Source of the DNA: Acidobacteriota bacterium
Lineage (GTDB): Bacteria > Acidobacteriota > Terriglobia > Terriglobales > Acidobacteriaceae
DNA: 5,804 nt
Assembly (NCBI GenBank): GCA_021801945.1
Contig: JAKABE010000233.1
Coordinates: 1-5,804, forward strand
Reading direction: 5' to 3'
Part shown: piece after piece, positions 1-5,804 of the stretch
Layout: the number at the start of each line of letters is the position of its first letter
Numbering within the stretch: the first letter of the stretch is position 1
Notes under the pieces: model-generated
Told to the model about the DNA's origin: nothing
Seen by the model: only the letters and a program-made list of their open reading frames with translations
Databases searched by the model: none
Position numbers and translations under genes: made by a program

Positions 1-520
1 CTGCGAGATCGTTTGTCCGGTGGGCGCGACCGTGCACTCGCCCGACGGCTTGAATGTGCAGGTCTACAACCGCTGCGTGGGGACGCGCTATTGCTCGAAC
101 AACTGCCCGTACAAGGTGCGGCGCTTCAACTTCCTGCTCTACTCGGACTATGACACGCCCAGCCTGAAGCTGATGCGCAACCCCGACGTGACGGTGCGCT
201 CGCGCGGCGTGATGGAGAAGTGCACCTACTGCATCCAGCGCATCCAGGAAGCCAAGATCCAGGCCGACATTGACAACCGCCGCGTCCGCGACGGCGAGAT
301 TATCACTGCCTGCCAGCAAGCCTGCCCGGCTCACGCGATTGTCTTTGGCGATCTGAACGACAAGACCAGCCAGGTCAGGAAACTGCGAGCCAACGTGCGC
401 AGCTACCAGGTAATCGCAGACATCAATACGCGCCCAAGGACGACTTATGTGGCCGAAATACTGAATCCGAATCCGCAACTGGAAGAAACGCCGGTGGAGC
501 ACCTGCCGGCAAAGGGTTGA
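1..520 (+). CDS. actB: ACIII iron-sulfur subunit ActB, C-terminal part (5' partial)
   Basis: This is the C-terminal Fe-S (NrfC/PsrB-like) domain of the Alternative Complex III iron-sulfur subunit, which carries electrons from the quinol site toward the c-hemes on the periplasmic side. The frame is open from base 2 with no start needed, so the gene enters from upstream; a GTG at position 20 lies inside the domain and is not the start. Numbering the 172 visible residues from base 2, ferredoxin-type cysteines are seen at C1/C5 (CxxxCP), C25, C31, C35 ([14 protein letters not shown]), C74/C77 and C104/C108 (CQQACP). T28 sits where a canonical CxxCxxCxxxCP motif has its second cysteine. That fits the [3Fe-4S] cluster known in ACIII alongside three [4Fe-4S] clusters. 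The tail ([16 protein letters not shown]) is also typical of ActB. In many species ActB is fused to an N-terminal molybdopterin-oxidoreductase-like domain that lacks the cofactor; whether it is fused or split here cannot be seen. actC starts 7 nt downstream. Confidence 0.94.
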   Translation, partial: CEIVCPVGATVHSPDGLNVQVYNRCVGTRYCSNNCPYKVRRFNFLLYSDYDTPSLKLMRNPDVTVRSRGVMEKCTYCIQRIQEAKIQADIDNRRVRDGEIITACQQACPAHAIVFGDLNDKTSQVRKLRANVRSYQVIADINTRPRTTYVAEILNPNPQLEETPVEHLPAKG

Positions 521-527
521 ACTCACG

Positions 528-1946
528 ATGGCGACCAGCGAAGTGAACATTAAGGACCCGGGCATCGATCCGGCAACCGGCGAGTTTAAGGTCATTGGAC
601 CGGGACAGACCTTCAGGTCGGTCACCGATAAGATCACGGGTATCGTACTCACGCCGCACACGCCCATGGGCTGGTTTGGCTTTTTTGGCGTGGCCGGCGC
701 CGGCGTCACGATGCTGTTGGTGGCCCTGGTGTGGTTGTTCCTGAAAGGCGTCGGCATCTGGGCTATTACCCAACCCGTGGCCTGGGGCTTCGCCATCATT
801 AACTTTGTGTGGTGGATTGGTATCGGCCACGCCGGAACGCTGATCTCGGCCATTCTGCTGCTCTTCAAGCAGACCTGGCGGAACGCGATCAACCGCTTCG
901 CTGAGGCCATGACCATCTTTGCCGTGATCTGTGCCGCGCTGTTCCCGCTGATTCACGTGGGCCGTCCATGGCTGGGATATTGGCTGCTGCCGCTGCCGCT
1001 GACCATGGACGTTTGGCCGCAGTTCCGTTCGCCGCTGATGTGGGATTGCTTCGCAGTTTCGACCTACGCGACGATTTCCCTGGTTTTCTGGTACATCGGC
1101 ATGGTTCCCGACCTGGGCACCATGCGCGACCGCGCGGAGTCGAAGTTCGCGAAGTATTTCTACGGCATGCTTTCCCTGGGCTGGCGCGGTTCGGTGCGGC
1201 ACTGGGCGCGGTATGAGACCGCCGGGCTGCTCTTGGCGGGCCTGGCCACTCCGCTGGTGCTTTCGGTGCACACGGTCATCAGCTTCGACTTCGCCGTGGC
1301 CGTTCTGCCCGGCTGGCACACCACCATCTTCCCGCCCTACTTTGTGGCCGGCGCCATCTACTCGGGATTCGCCATGGTGCTCACTTTGGCCATCCCGCTG
1401 CGGAAGTTCTATCACTTGGAGCAAATCGTTACGCTCCGGCACATCGATAATTGCGGGAAGGTCATGCTGGCCACGGGCTTCATCGTTGCCTATGGCTATG
1501 GCATGGAAGCCTTCATGGCCTGGTATTCAGCCGATCACTGGGAAGCCTTTACCTTTTGGAACCGCGCCTTCGGCCCCATGGGGTGGTCCTACAAATTACT
1601 CATCATCTGCAATCTCTTGATTCCGTTGACGACGTTGTGGGTTCGCAAATGGCGCACCAACATGCTTTTCATGTTCATCATGTCGCTGGTGGTGAACACG
1701 GGCATGTGGTTCGAGCGCTTCGTGATTATTGTGACCAGCTTGACGCGGGATTTTCTGCCCTCTTCGTGGGGCACGTACTACCCGACCAAGTGGGACTACA
1801 TGACGTTCGGCGGGACGCTTTTGCTGTTCCTGTTCCTCTTCCTGTTGTTCGTTCGCTTCCTGCCCATGATTCCGATGTCGGAGATTCGCACCATGCTGCC
1901 AGGTGCTGAGATCAAGCCCAAGGCGGCAGCGGAGGTAGGTGACTAA
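528..1946 (+). CDS. actC: ACIII NrfD-like integral membrane subunit ActC
   Basis: This 472-residue polytopic protein of the NrfD/PsrC family is one of two quinol-interacting membrane subunits of Alternative Complex III. About ten hydrophobic segments are visible, from around residues 56-75 to 427-446. Family blocks read directly are [14 protein letters not shown] (95-108, with H101), the AEAMTIFAV helix (E126), HVGRPW (143-148), [11 protein letters not shown] (163-173), [10 protein letters not shown] (246-255, with H248 and D254) and [17 protein letters not shown] (261-277). The in-membrane His, Glu and Asp residues are candidates for the quinol site or proton path; that role is inferred. The N-terminal 45 residues are soluble and end in the TPHTPMGW motif. 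The ATG at 528 gives a normal family length and has a weak AAAGGG at 511-516, 11 nt upstream. The gene follows actB by 7 nt and its TAA overlaps the actD ATG. A sister subunit, actF, lies three genes downstream; the long soluble N-terminus and the GHAGT block favour ActC for this one. Confidence 0.97.
   Translation: MATSEVNIKDPGIDPATGEFKVIGPGQTFRSVTDKITGIVLTPHTPMGWFGFFGVAGAGVTMLLVALVWLFLKGVGIWAITQPVAWGFAIINFVWWIGIGHAGTLISAILLLFKQTWRNAINRFAEAMTIFAVICAALFPLIHVGRPWLGYWLLPLPLTMDVWPQFRSPLMWDCFAVSTYATISLVFWYIGMVPDLGTMRDRAESKFAKYFYGMLSLGWRGSVRHWARYETAGLLLAGLATPLVLSVHTVISFDFAVAVLPGWHTTIFPPYFVAGAIYSGFAMVLTLAIPLRKFYHLEQIVTLRHIDNCGKVMLATGFIVAYGYGMEAFMAWYSADHWEAFTFWNRAFGPMGWSYKLLIICNLLIPLTTLWVRKWRTNMLFMFIMSLVVNTGMWFERFVIIVTSLTRDFLPSSWGTYYPTKWDYMTFGGTLLLFLFLFLLFVRFLPMIPMSEIRTMLPGAEIKPKAAAEVGD
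1931..1936 (+). promoter_or_regulatory. Shine-Dalgarno site of actD
   Basis: GGAGGT lies 9 nt before the actD ATG and inside the last codons of actC. It supports the ATG at 1946 as the start, with the TAATG stop/start overlap implying translational coupling. Confidence 0.8.
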
Positions 1947-2488
1947 TGCCCCCACGCGAAGGAACATACGGCCTGCTGGCCGAATTTGATACGCCGGGCG
2001 ACCTGATCAGAGCGGCGCGGAAGGCGCGCGAGGATGGATGGCGGCGGCTGGACTGCTACACGCCTTACCCGTTGGAAGAGGCGGCGGAGGCCATCGGCTT
2101 TCACCGCAACAAGGTGCCGCTGCTGACGCTGATCGGCGGCTTGATTGGCGGAGCGGCCATGTTTTCTTTGGAGACGTGGATTTCGGTGCTGGCCTTCCCC
2201 CTGAATATCGGCGGGCGTCCGACCTACTCCTGGACGGCCTTCATGGTGCCGGCGTACGAGTGGACGATTCTGTGGGCGGGGCTTTCGGCGGCCTACGGTA
2301 TGTTGGCGCTGAACGGACTGCCGGCGCTTTACCACCCGCTGTTCAACGCACCTAATTTTCGTGACCGGGCAACCATGGACAAGTTTTTCCTGTGCCTGGA
2401 AGCGCTGGACCCGAAATTCGATCTGCGGGAAAGCAAGGTATATCTGGAGAGCTTAAAGCCGGTATCGGTGACGGAGGTGGAGTACTGA
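1946..2488 (+). CDS. actD: ACIII membrane subunit ActD (DUF3341)
   Basis: This 180-residue DUF3341 protein is the ActD subunit of Alternative Complex III. A small N-terminal domain (YGLLAEFDTPGDLIRAAR at 8-25, DCYTPYPLEE at 36-45) precedes two membrane helices, about 58-84 and 97-122. Between and within them is the family block NIGGRPTYSWTAFMVPAYEW (87-106), followed by the C-terminal LPALYHPLFN (125-134) and DKFFLCLEALDPKF (145-158). No redox cofactor motif is present. In solved ACIII complexes ActD is a structural subunit attached to the membrane arm, and its length here is typical. The start is fixed by a good GGAGGT and by the one-base TAATG overlap with actC. Its own TGA overlaps the next ATG (TGATG), so actC, actD and actE form a coupled chain. 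Confidence 0.95.
   Translation: MPPREGTYGLLAEFDTPGDLIRAARKAREDGWRRLDCYTPYPLEEAAEAIGFHRNKVPLLTLIGGLIGGAAMFSLETWISVLAFPLNIGGRPTYSWTAFMVPAYEWTILWAGLSAAYGMLALNGLPALYHPLFNAPNFRDRATMDKFFLCLEALDPKFDLRESKVYLESLKPVSVTEVEY
2473..2478 (+). promoter_or_regulatory. Shine-Dalgarno site of actE
   Basis: GGAGGT stands 9 nt before the ATG at 2488, the same sequence and spacing as the actD site. It decides the actE start in favour of 2488. The same frame stays open upstream to an ATG at 2392, but that part lies entirely inside actD and has no ribosome site of its own. Confidence 0.8.
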
Positions 2489-3315
2489 TGCGCGTGCAGC
2501 CTTCAGCTTTCAGCTTTCAGCTCTCAGCAATCAGCTTCGCGCGCCGGCTTGTGCTGCGCTGTGCTGCGCTTGCCGGCCTGGCAGCGATTGTGTTCACCGC
2601 CGGATGCCGGCAGGACATGCAGAATCAGCCCAGAATGTTTCCGCAGCGGGGATCGTCCATGTTTCCGGATCATCGCGGGGCGCGTCCGCAAGTAGCAGGT
2701 ACGGTGGCGCGCGGGGAGTTTCATGAGGACAGCTATTTCTATACCGGCGTGATGGTGGATGCGCAGGGTCATCGGGAAGAAAGCAATCTGATGCCATTCC
2801 CGGTGACGATGACGGTGCTCAAGCGCGGGCAGGAAGAGTACAACGTGTACTGCTCGGCCTGCCACTCGCGGGTGGGCAACGGAGTGGGGATGATCGTGGA
2901 GCGCGGGTACAAGCCCGCGGCCAACTTCCACGACGCGGTGCGCATGGCGGAGCCGGTATCGCACTATTTTTACGTGATGACGCACGGTTATGGCGCGATG
3001 CCCGACTACAGGGCGCAACTGCCACCGGAGGACCGCTGGGCAGTGGCGGCTTACATTCGCGCGCTGCAACTGAGCCAGGCGGCCACAGTGAAAGACGTAC
3101 CAGCGGGCACGCAGATCCAGCCGCTCAAGGAGATCGCGGCGGAGGAGCACTTGCCGGCGAGCTTCTCCGAACCGTGGGCTCTGCCGACGACGGCGGTGAA
3201 CGCCTTGCCGCCGGTGGGGAGCGAAGGAACGCCGGGAATGGCACCGGCCCACGCTGCGCCACCTAAGATTTCAATCCCAACAAAGAAACCGGCCTCCGGG
3301 CCCACACAACAGTGA
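2488..3315 (+). CDS. actE: ACIII mono-heme cytochrome c lipoprotein ActE
   Basis: This 275-residue periplasmic mono-heme c-type cytochrome subunit of Alternative Complex III passes electrons on the outer face of the complex. It carries a signal sequence with a likely lipoprotein cysteine (C40, in FTAGC; Thr at -3 is an imperfect lipobox). The ACIII-specific N-terminal block follows: NQPRMFPQRGSSMFPDHRG (46-64) and GTVARGEFHED (71-81). The heme site is CSACH (122-126), and the probable distal ligand is M171 in GYGAMPDY. The class I cytochrome helix DRWAVAAYIRALQLSQ comes next, then a low-complexity Pro/Ala/Lys tail from about residue 230. The start at 2488 is set by GGAGGT and the TGATG overlap with actD. 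The first 21 residues are odd: residues 4-17 are two 7-residue copies (QPSAFSF, QLSAISF) encoded by a DNA heptamer repeat and placed ahead of a compact, otherwise complete lipoprotein signal. actF begins 13 nt after the stop. Confidence 0.94.
   Translation: MRVQPSAFSFQLSAISFARRLVLRCAALAGLAAIVFTAGCRQDMQNQPRMFPQRGSSMFPDHRGARPQVAGTVARGEFHEDSYFYTGVMVDAQGHREESNLMPFPVTMTVLKRGQEEYNVYCSACHSRVGNGVGMIVERGYKPAANFHDAVRMAEPVSHYFYVMTHGYGAMPDYRAQLPPEDRWAVAAYIRALQLSQAATVKDVPAGTQIQPLKEIAAEEHLPASFSEPWALPTTAVNALPPVGSEGTPGMAPAHAAPPKISIPTKKPASGPTQQ
2497..2538 (+). repeat. Six tandem CAGCNNN heptamers in the actE signal region
   Basis: Six consecutive 7-nt units read CAGCCTT, CAGCTTT, CAGCTTT, CAGCTCT, CAGCAAT and CAGCTTC. 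CAGC is invariant and the last three bases vary. The array is 42 nt, exactly codons 4-17 of actE, and so encodes two 7-residue copies. As each unit is not a multiple of three, gain or loss of one would shift the frame. Confidence 0.93.
2551..2570 (+). repeat. Perfect 10-bp tandem duplication in actE
   Basis: GTGCTGCGCT occurs twice head to tail, 12 nt after the heptamer array, within the codons for the signal-peptide core (residues 22-28). The period of 10 is not a multiple of three, so the two copies are read in different frames (VLR then CAAL). Confidence 0.9.
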
Positions 3316-3318
3316 GGA
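3314..3318 (+). promoter_or_regulatory. Shine-Dalgarno site deciding the actF start
   Basis: GAGGA overlaps the actE stop and sits 10 nt before the ATG at 3329. It is only 1 nt before an in-frame TTG at 3320, which is too close, so the ATG is preferred. Confidence 0.65.
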
Positions 3319-3328
3319 CTTGAACGGA

Positions 3329-4612
3329 ATGGCTCACGAATCGCACGCCAAGACACTCCCCGCCGACCTCGGCGCACCGGTCCTTGTGGACGTCTGGAAG
3401 ACGCGTGCGCTGGTGATCGGAGGGATCTTTTCGATCCTTGCCGCTGTTCTGGCCTATGCCGATCACTCGATCGATCATTTGATGCGCGCGTGGTTGATGG
3501 GGCTGATGATCACTTTCGGGTTTGCGGTGGGAGGATTGGCCCTACTTATGGTGCAGTACTGCTCGGGTGGCAAGTGGGGCCTGCTGCTGCGCCGGCCACT
3601 GGAAGCCATGAGCCGCACGCTGCCTCTGGTGTTTGTCTACTGGGCGGTGAGCGCCATTTACATGAAACGGCTTTACTTGTGGGCAAACTACACAAGCGTG
3701 CATGCCACCGCGACGGCGTTGAAGGCGGGGCTGATCTCGGAGGCGCAGGCGCATTGCCTGGACTTCAAGCGGCCGATGCTCAATCCGGTGACGTATGTGT
3801 GGGTGAGCGCGCTGTGCTTTGCCATCTGGGGATTCTACGCCTGGCGGCTGAACGCATTGGGGCTGCGCCGGGACGGGGATCCGCCGGAGCGCACGCCCTT
3901 TTGGATCAAGAAATTGGAAAACATTAGTGGGCCGGGCATCATCGTCTACGCGGTGACGATTACGGCGGCCTCGATTTATTGGGTGATGTCGATCGACGTC
4001 ACCTGGTTTTCGACTGTCTATGGCCTGCTCTATCTGGTCGAGCAGGGCTTCCAAGTGCTGGCGCTCGCGATCATGGTCACGATTGCGCTCTCCAAAGCCG
4101 AGCCCTATAAGACGATCCTGCGCCAGACCGAGCAGCACGACTTGGGCAAGCTGGCCTTTGCCTTCGTGATGCTGAATATCTACCTGGCCTTCGGGCAGTG
4201 GCTGATCATCTGGTCGGGCAACCTGCCCAACGAGATCAACTGGTATCTGGACCGCATTCGCGGCGGTTGGGGCATTGTCATCACGACCGATTTCATTCTG
4301 CACTGGCTGGTTCCCTTCACGCTGTTGCTGTCGCGGGATCTGAAGCGCAACAAGAAGCGGCTGACACTGGCCTGCATGGTGATGATCCTGGCCGTGGCCG
4401 TGAACCAGTTCTGGTTGATTGAGCCCAGCTTCAAGGGTGCGGCGCGCAACCTGCACTTCAGCTGGGGAATTCTGGAGTACGCGGTTGTCCCCGTGGCCAT
4501 GATGGCCTTCTGGGTAGCCTATTACTGCATGCGGCTGAAGACGCGGCCGCTGGTGCAGACCAACGATCCGCATCTCAAGGAGATCCTGGAGCCTGAACAT
4601 GCCATCGCCTAA
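3329..4612 (+). CDS. actF: ACIII NrfD-like integral membrane subunit ActF
   Basis: This 427-residue polytopic protein is the second NrfD-like membrane subunit of Alternative Complex III, paralogous to ActC. About ten hydrophobic helices are seen, from around residues 27-44 to 381-400. ActF-type blocks read in the translation are QYCSGGKWGLLLRRPLEAMS (76-95), YLWANY (116-121), the long loop with KRPMLNP (147-153), SIDVTWFSTVYG (221-232), EQHDLGKLAFAFVMLN (268-283), FGQWLIIWSGNLPNEINWY (288-306) and RGGWG (311-315). No heme or Fe-S motif is present. In structural studies the quinol site is usually assigned to ActC, while ActF is discussed as a second membrane arm with a possible proton route; nothing here settles that. 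The start is ATG 3329 with GAGGA 10 nt upstream, rather than TTG 3320, a difference of three residues. Its last 14 nt overlap the following gene in another frame, implying coupled translation. Confidence 0.95.
   Translation: MAHESHAKTLPADLGAPVLVDVWKTRALVIGGIFSILAAVLAYADHSIDHLMRAWLMGLMITFGFAVGGLALLMVQYCSGGKWGLLLRRPLEAMSRTLPLVFVYWAVSAIYMKRLYLWANYTSVHATATALKAGLISEAQAHCLDFKRPMLNPVTYVWVSALCFAIWGFYAWRLNALGLRRDGDPPERTPFWIKKLENISGPGIIVYAVTITAASIYWVMSIDVTWFSTVYGLLYLVEQGFQVLALAIMVTIALSKAEPYKTILRQTEQHDLGKLAFAFVMLNIYLAFGQWLIIWSGNLPNEINWYLDRIRGGWGIVITTDFILHWLVPFTLLLSRDLKRNKKRLTLACMVMILAVAVNQFWLIEPSFKGAARNLHFSWGILEYAVVPVAMMAFWVAYYCMRLKTRPLVQTNDPHLKEILEPEHAIA
4588..4591 (+). promoter_or_regulatory. Shine-Dalgarno site of the unnamed single-TM gene
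   Basis: GGAG within the actF 3' end stands 7 nt before the ATG at 4599. It supports the start that overlaps actF by 14 nt. Confidence 0.6.
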
Positions 4613-5231
4613 CAACGGAAGCCTCGGACAGGACCCCGAAGAGCACAAGCAGGAAGAGATCGATACTTCCCTGGGCTACGAGGCGAAAGATGTCCGCGTC
4701 GTAGGAGTTCTGGTGTTTATCGTCGCGCTTGGTGTCTTCGCGGTGGTATCAGCGGTGCTCTGCTATGGCATCGGGAAGGTAATCAACGCGCATATGAACA
4801 AGGAAGACGGGCCGACCAGCAAGTGGGCCAAGGTGGTGAACATACGCCAACTTGGCAATCTGCCTTCCAACCCGGCGATGCAGGACAAGGTGGCGCAGCT
4901 CATGCAGAGCTTCCCCACGCCGCAGCTGCAGATCGACAACGGCGACCAAGAGGTCGCCAACCTGCACGCGCGCGAGAACCTCCTGATGGATCACTATAGC
5001 TGGATCAACCAGGCCAAGGGGCAAGTAAGGATTCCCATTGAGCGGGCCATGGAACTGATCGCGCAACAAGGATTGCCGGTGGCGCCGGCCTCGAAGCAAG
5101 AGGTGCTGATGACAGGCGACTCGAGGCCTGTGGTGACCATGCCGCTGACCGATGGGTTTGCCCCTACCGGCTTCGAACAGCAAGAGGCGGAACAGCGCGC
5201 CCTGACGGCCCGCGAACAGGCGAGCAAGTAG
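4599..5231 (+). CDS. Unnamed single-TM protein of the ACIII/SCO cluster
   Basis: This 210-residue protein has no name known to me and no assigned function. A hydrophilic, acidic N-terminus (1-32) leads into one strong membrane helix (about 33-57, VVGVLVFIVALGVFAVVSAV) and then a soluble domain that is most likely periplasmic. Residues 80-88 (VNIRQLGNL) and 121-160 stand out: LHARENLLMDHYSWI, then GQVRIPIERAMELIAQQGLP. From memory, this last pattern (a Tyr-x-Trp turn, then VRIPIxRAMEL and GLP) recurs in small proteins beside SCO and cytochrome oxidase genes of acidobacteria and other phyla; a search would be needed to confirm it. The C-terminus is Glu/Gln/Ala-rich and probably coiled or disordered. 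There is no heme, Fe-S or copper motif; the only cysteine (C55) is in the helix. It overlaps actF by 14 nt and precedes SCO by 75 nt, so a role in ACIII or oxidase assembly or stability is a reasonable guess only. Confidence 0.9.
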   Translation: MPSPNNGSLGQDPEEHKQEEIDTSLGYEAKDVRVVGVLVFIVALGVFAVVSAVLCYGIGKVINAHMNKEDGPTSKWAKVVNIRQLGNLPSNPAMQDKVAQLMQSFPTPQLQIDNGDQEVANLHARENLLMDHYSWINQAKGQVRIPIERAMELIAQQGLPVAPASKQEVLMTGDSRPVVTMPLTDGFAPTGFEQQEAEQRALTAREQASK

Positions 5232-5306
5232 AAAGCGCGTGTGGCGCGCGCGAGGGACTGGTCGGCGCGGATCGGAAGGTCGGCCGGGAGAAAGAGAAGA
5301 CGAACA

Positions 5307-5804
5307 ATGTGGAGCAAGGGGACAATCCGGAGAAGCCGGCTCGGAGTTGGAGTTGCCGCGGCGATTGTGCTGTGCTCGATGGCGGCAACGCCTCCTCTCC
5401 AGGCCCAGATTTCAACCTACGGCCCCAAGGGCCTGCCAGCGATGAACACCAGCATGGGGCAGGTGGACACCACGCCGTCCATTCTGAAAGGCGTGGGCAT
5501 CGCCCAGCATCTGAACTATCAACTACCGCTCAACCTTACCTTCACGGACGATCACGGCAAGCTGGTTCCCTTAAAGAATTATTTCGGCAAAATTCCCGCA
5601 CTTCTTTTACTTGTCTATTACCGCTGCCCGATGCTGTGTTCGGAAGAAATGGAAGGAATGACGAGCGCGCTGAAGATGATCAGTTTCCGGCCGGGCAAAG
5701 ACTTCAACATTGTTGTCATCAGCATCGATCCCACGGAGACGACGGCGATGGCCGCGGCCAAAAAGGCGGAGTATCTGAAGATGTACGGGCACCCGGACAC
5801 TGCC
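5307..5804 (+). CDS. sco: SCO1/SenC family copper chaperone (3' partial)
   Basis: This is the N-terminal 166 residues of a SCO1/SenC/PrrC protein, a thioredoxin-fold copper chaperone that matures the CuA site of cytochrome c oxidase in the periplasm. The frame runs from ATG 5307 to the window edge without a stop. A signal peptide is visible: basic n-region (KGTIRRSR), hydrophobic core (LGVGVAAAIVLCSMAA) and a probable cut after A33 (PLQA-Q). The fold elements are in order: LKGVGIAQHLNYQLPLNLTF (60-79), DDHGKLVPLKNYFGKIPALL, then YYRCPMLC with the copper-binding/redox pair C107 and C111 (CxxxC), and VVISIDPTETT (136-146). The third copper ligand, a histidine far downstream, lies outside the window. 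The YxCPMLC form differs from the mitochondrial-type CPDVCP and is, from memory, common in SCO proteins next to ACIII. The start is ATG 5307, with only a weak purine-rich site (AGAG at 5293-5296). A 75-nt gap separates it from the preceding gene. Cytochrome oxidase genes are expected next. Confidence 0.94.
   Translation, partial: MWSKGTIRRSRLGVGVAAAIVLCSMAATPPLQAQISTYGPKGLPAMNTSMGQVDTTPSILKGVGIAQHLNYQLPLNLTFTDDHGKLVPLKNYFGKIPALLLLVYYRCPMLCSEEMEGMTSALKMISFRPGKDFNIVVISIDPTETTAMAAAKKAEYLKMYGHPDTA

Noticed and set aside
423..1442. Long minus-strand open frame (339 codons) opposite actC
   Set aside because: It mirrors actC in a GC-rich gene. The translation is low-complexity His/Arg/Gln/Gly-rich with no domain, which is typical of an antisense shadow.
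1821..1860. Run of TTCCTG-like repeats near the actC 3' end
   Set aside because: It simply encodes the Leu/Phe-rich last membrane helix. The units are irregular and follow codons rather than a DNA-level period.
2392..2487. Upstream ATG that would lengthen actE by 32 residues
   Set aside because: The extra part lies wholly inside actD and lacks a ribosome site, and it would place a Gly/Lys-rich stretch before the signal peptide. ATG 2488 has GGAGGT at good spacing.
3320..3328. TTG start for actF
   Set aside because: It lies 1 nt from the GAGGA site; ATG 3329 has proper spacing and is the commoner start codon.
3542..4648. Long minus-strand open frame (368 codons) opposite actF
   Set aside because: It has the same antisense character (Arg/Gln/His-rich, no recognisable motif) and covers a clearly real membrane protein gene.
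5235..5249. Possible terminator after the single-TM gene
   Set aside because: The stem is only 5 bp with no following T-run, and the SCO gene continues on the same strand, so a terminator call is not supported.
5239..5445. Plus-strand open frame overlapping the SCO 5' end
   Set aside because: The translation is Arg/Gly-rich without features. The SCO frame, which carries a signal peptide and CxxxC, occupies the same DNA.

Overview
The window is a dense, single-strand (+) gene cluster encoding most of Alternative Complex III (ACIII, Act complex). ACIII is a membrane quinol:electron-acceptor oxidoreductase that replaces cytochrome bc1 in many bacteria. The order is the 3' end of actB (Fe-S subunit), actC (NrfD-like), actD (DUF3341), actE (mono-heme cytochrome c lipoprotein), actF (second NrfD-like subunit), an unnamed single-TM protein, and the 5' end of a SCO1/SenC copper chaperone. 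The Act calls rest on family-specific motifs read in the translations and on the conserved gene order. From protein style, GC-rich codon use and the gene that follows actF, the host is most likely an acidobacterium (Acidobacteriota) or a relative. That is an inference from memory, not a search result.

Layout: 1-520 actB (5' end outside the window); 528-1946 actC; 1946-2488 actD; 2488-3315 actE; 3329-4612 actF; 4599-5231 unnamed membrane-anchored protein; 5307-5804 SCO (3' end outside). Gaps are 7, -1, -1, 13, -14 and 75 nt, so this reads as one operon with translational coupling. No internal promoter, terminator, tRNA, CRISPR or mobile element was recognised, and no stretch over 300 nt lacks a gene.

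How it works together (family knowledge): the membrane subunits ActC and ActF flank the complex. Quinol is oxidised at the membrane-periplasm boundary, and electrons pass through the Fe-S clusters of ActB and the hemes of ActA and ActE to a downstream oxidase or cytochrome c. SCO serves copper-site assembly in the cytochrome oxidase subunit carrying CuA. Its position here suggests that cytochrome c oxidase genes follow just outside the window, and actA and the rest of actB should lie just upstream.

The most unusual sequence feature is at the start of actE. Six perfect-phase CAGCNNN heptamers sit in frame directly after the third codon, and a perfect 10-bp tandem duplication follows in the signal-peptide core. 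The least understood gene is the single-TM protein between actF and SCO.
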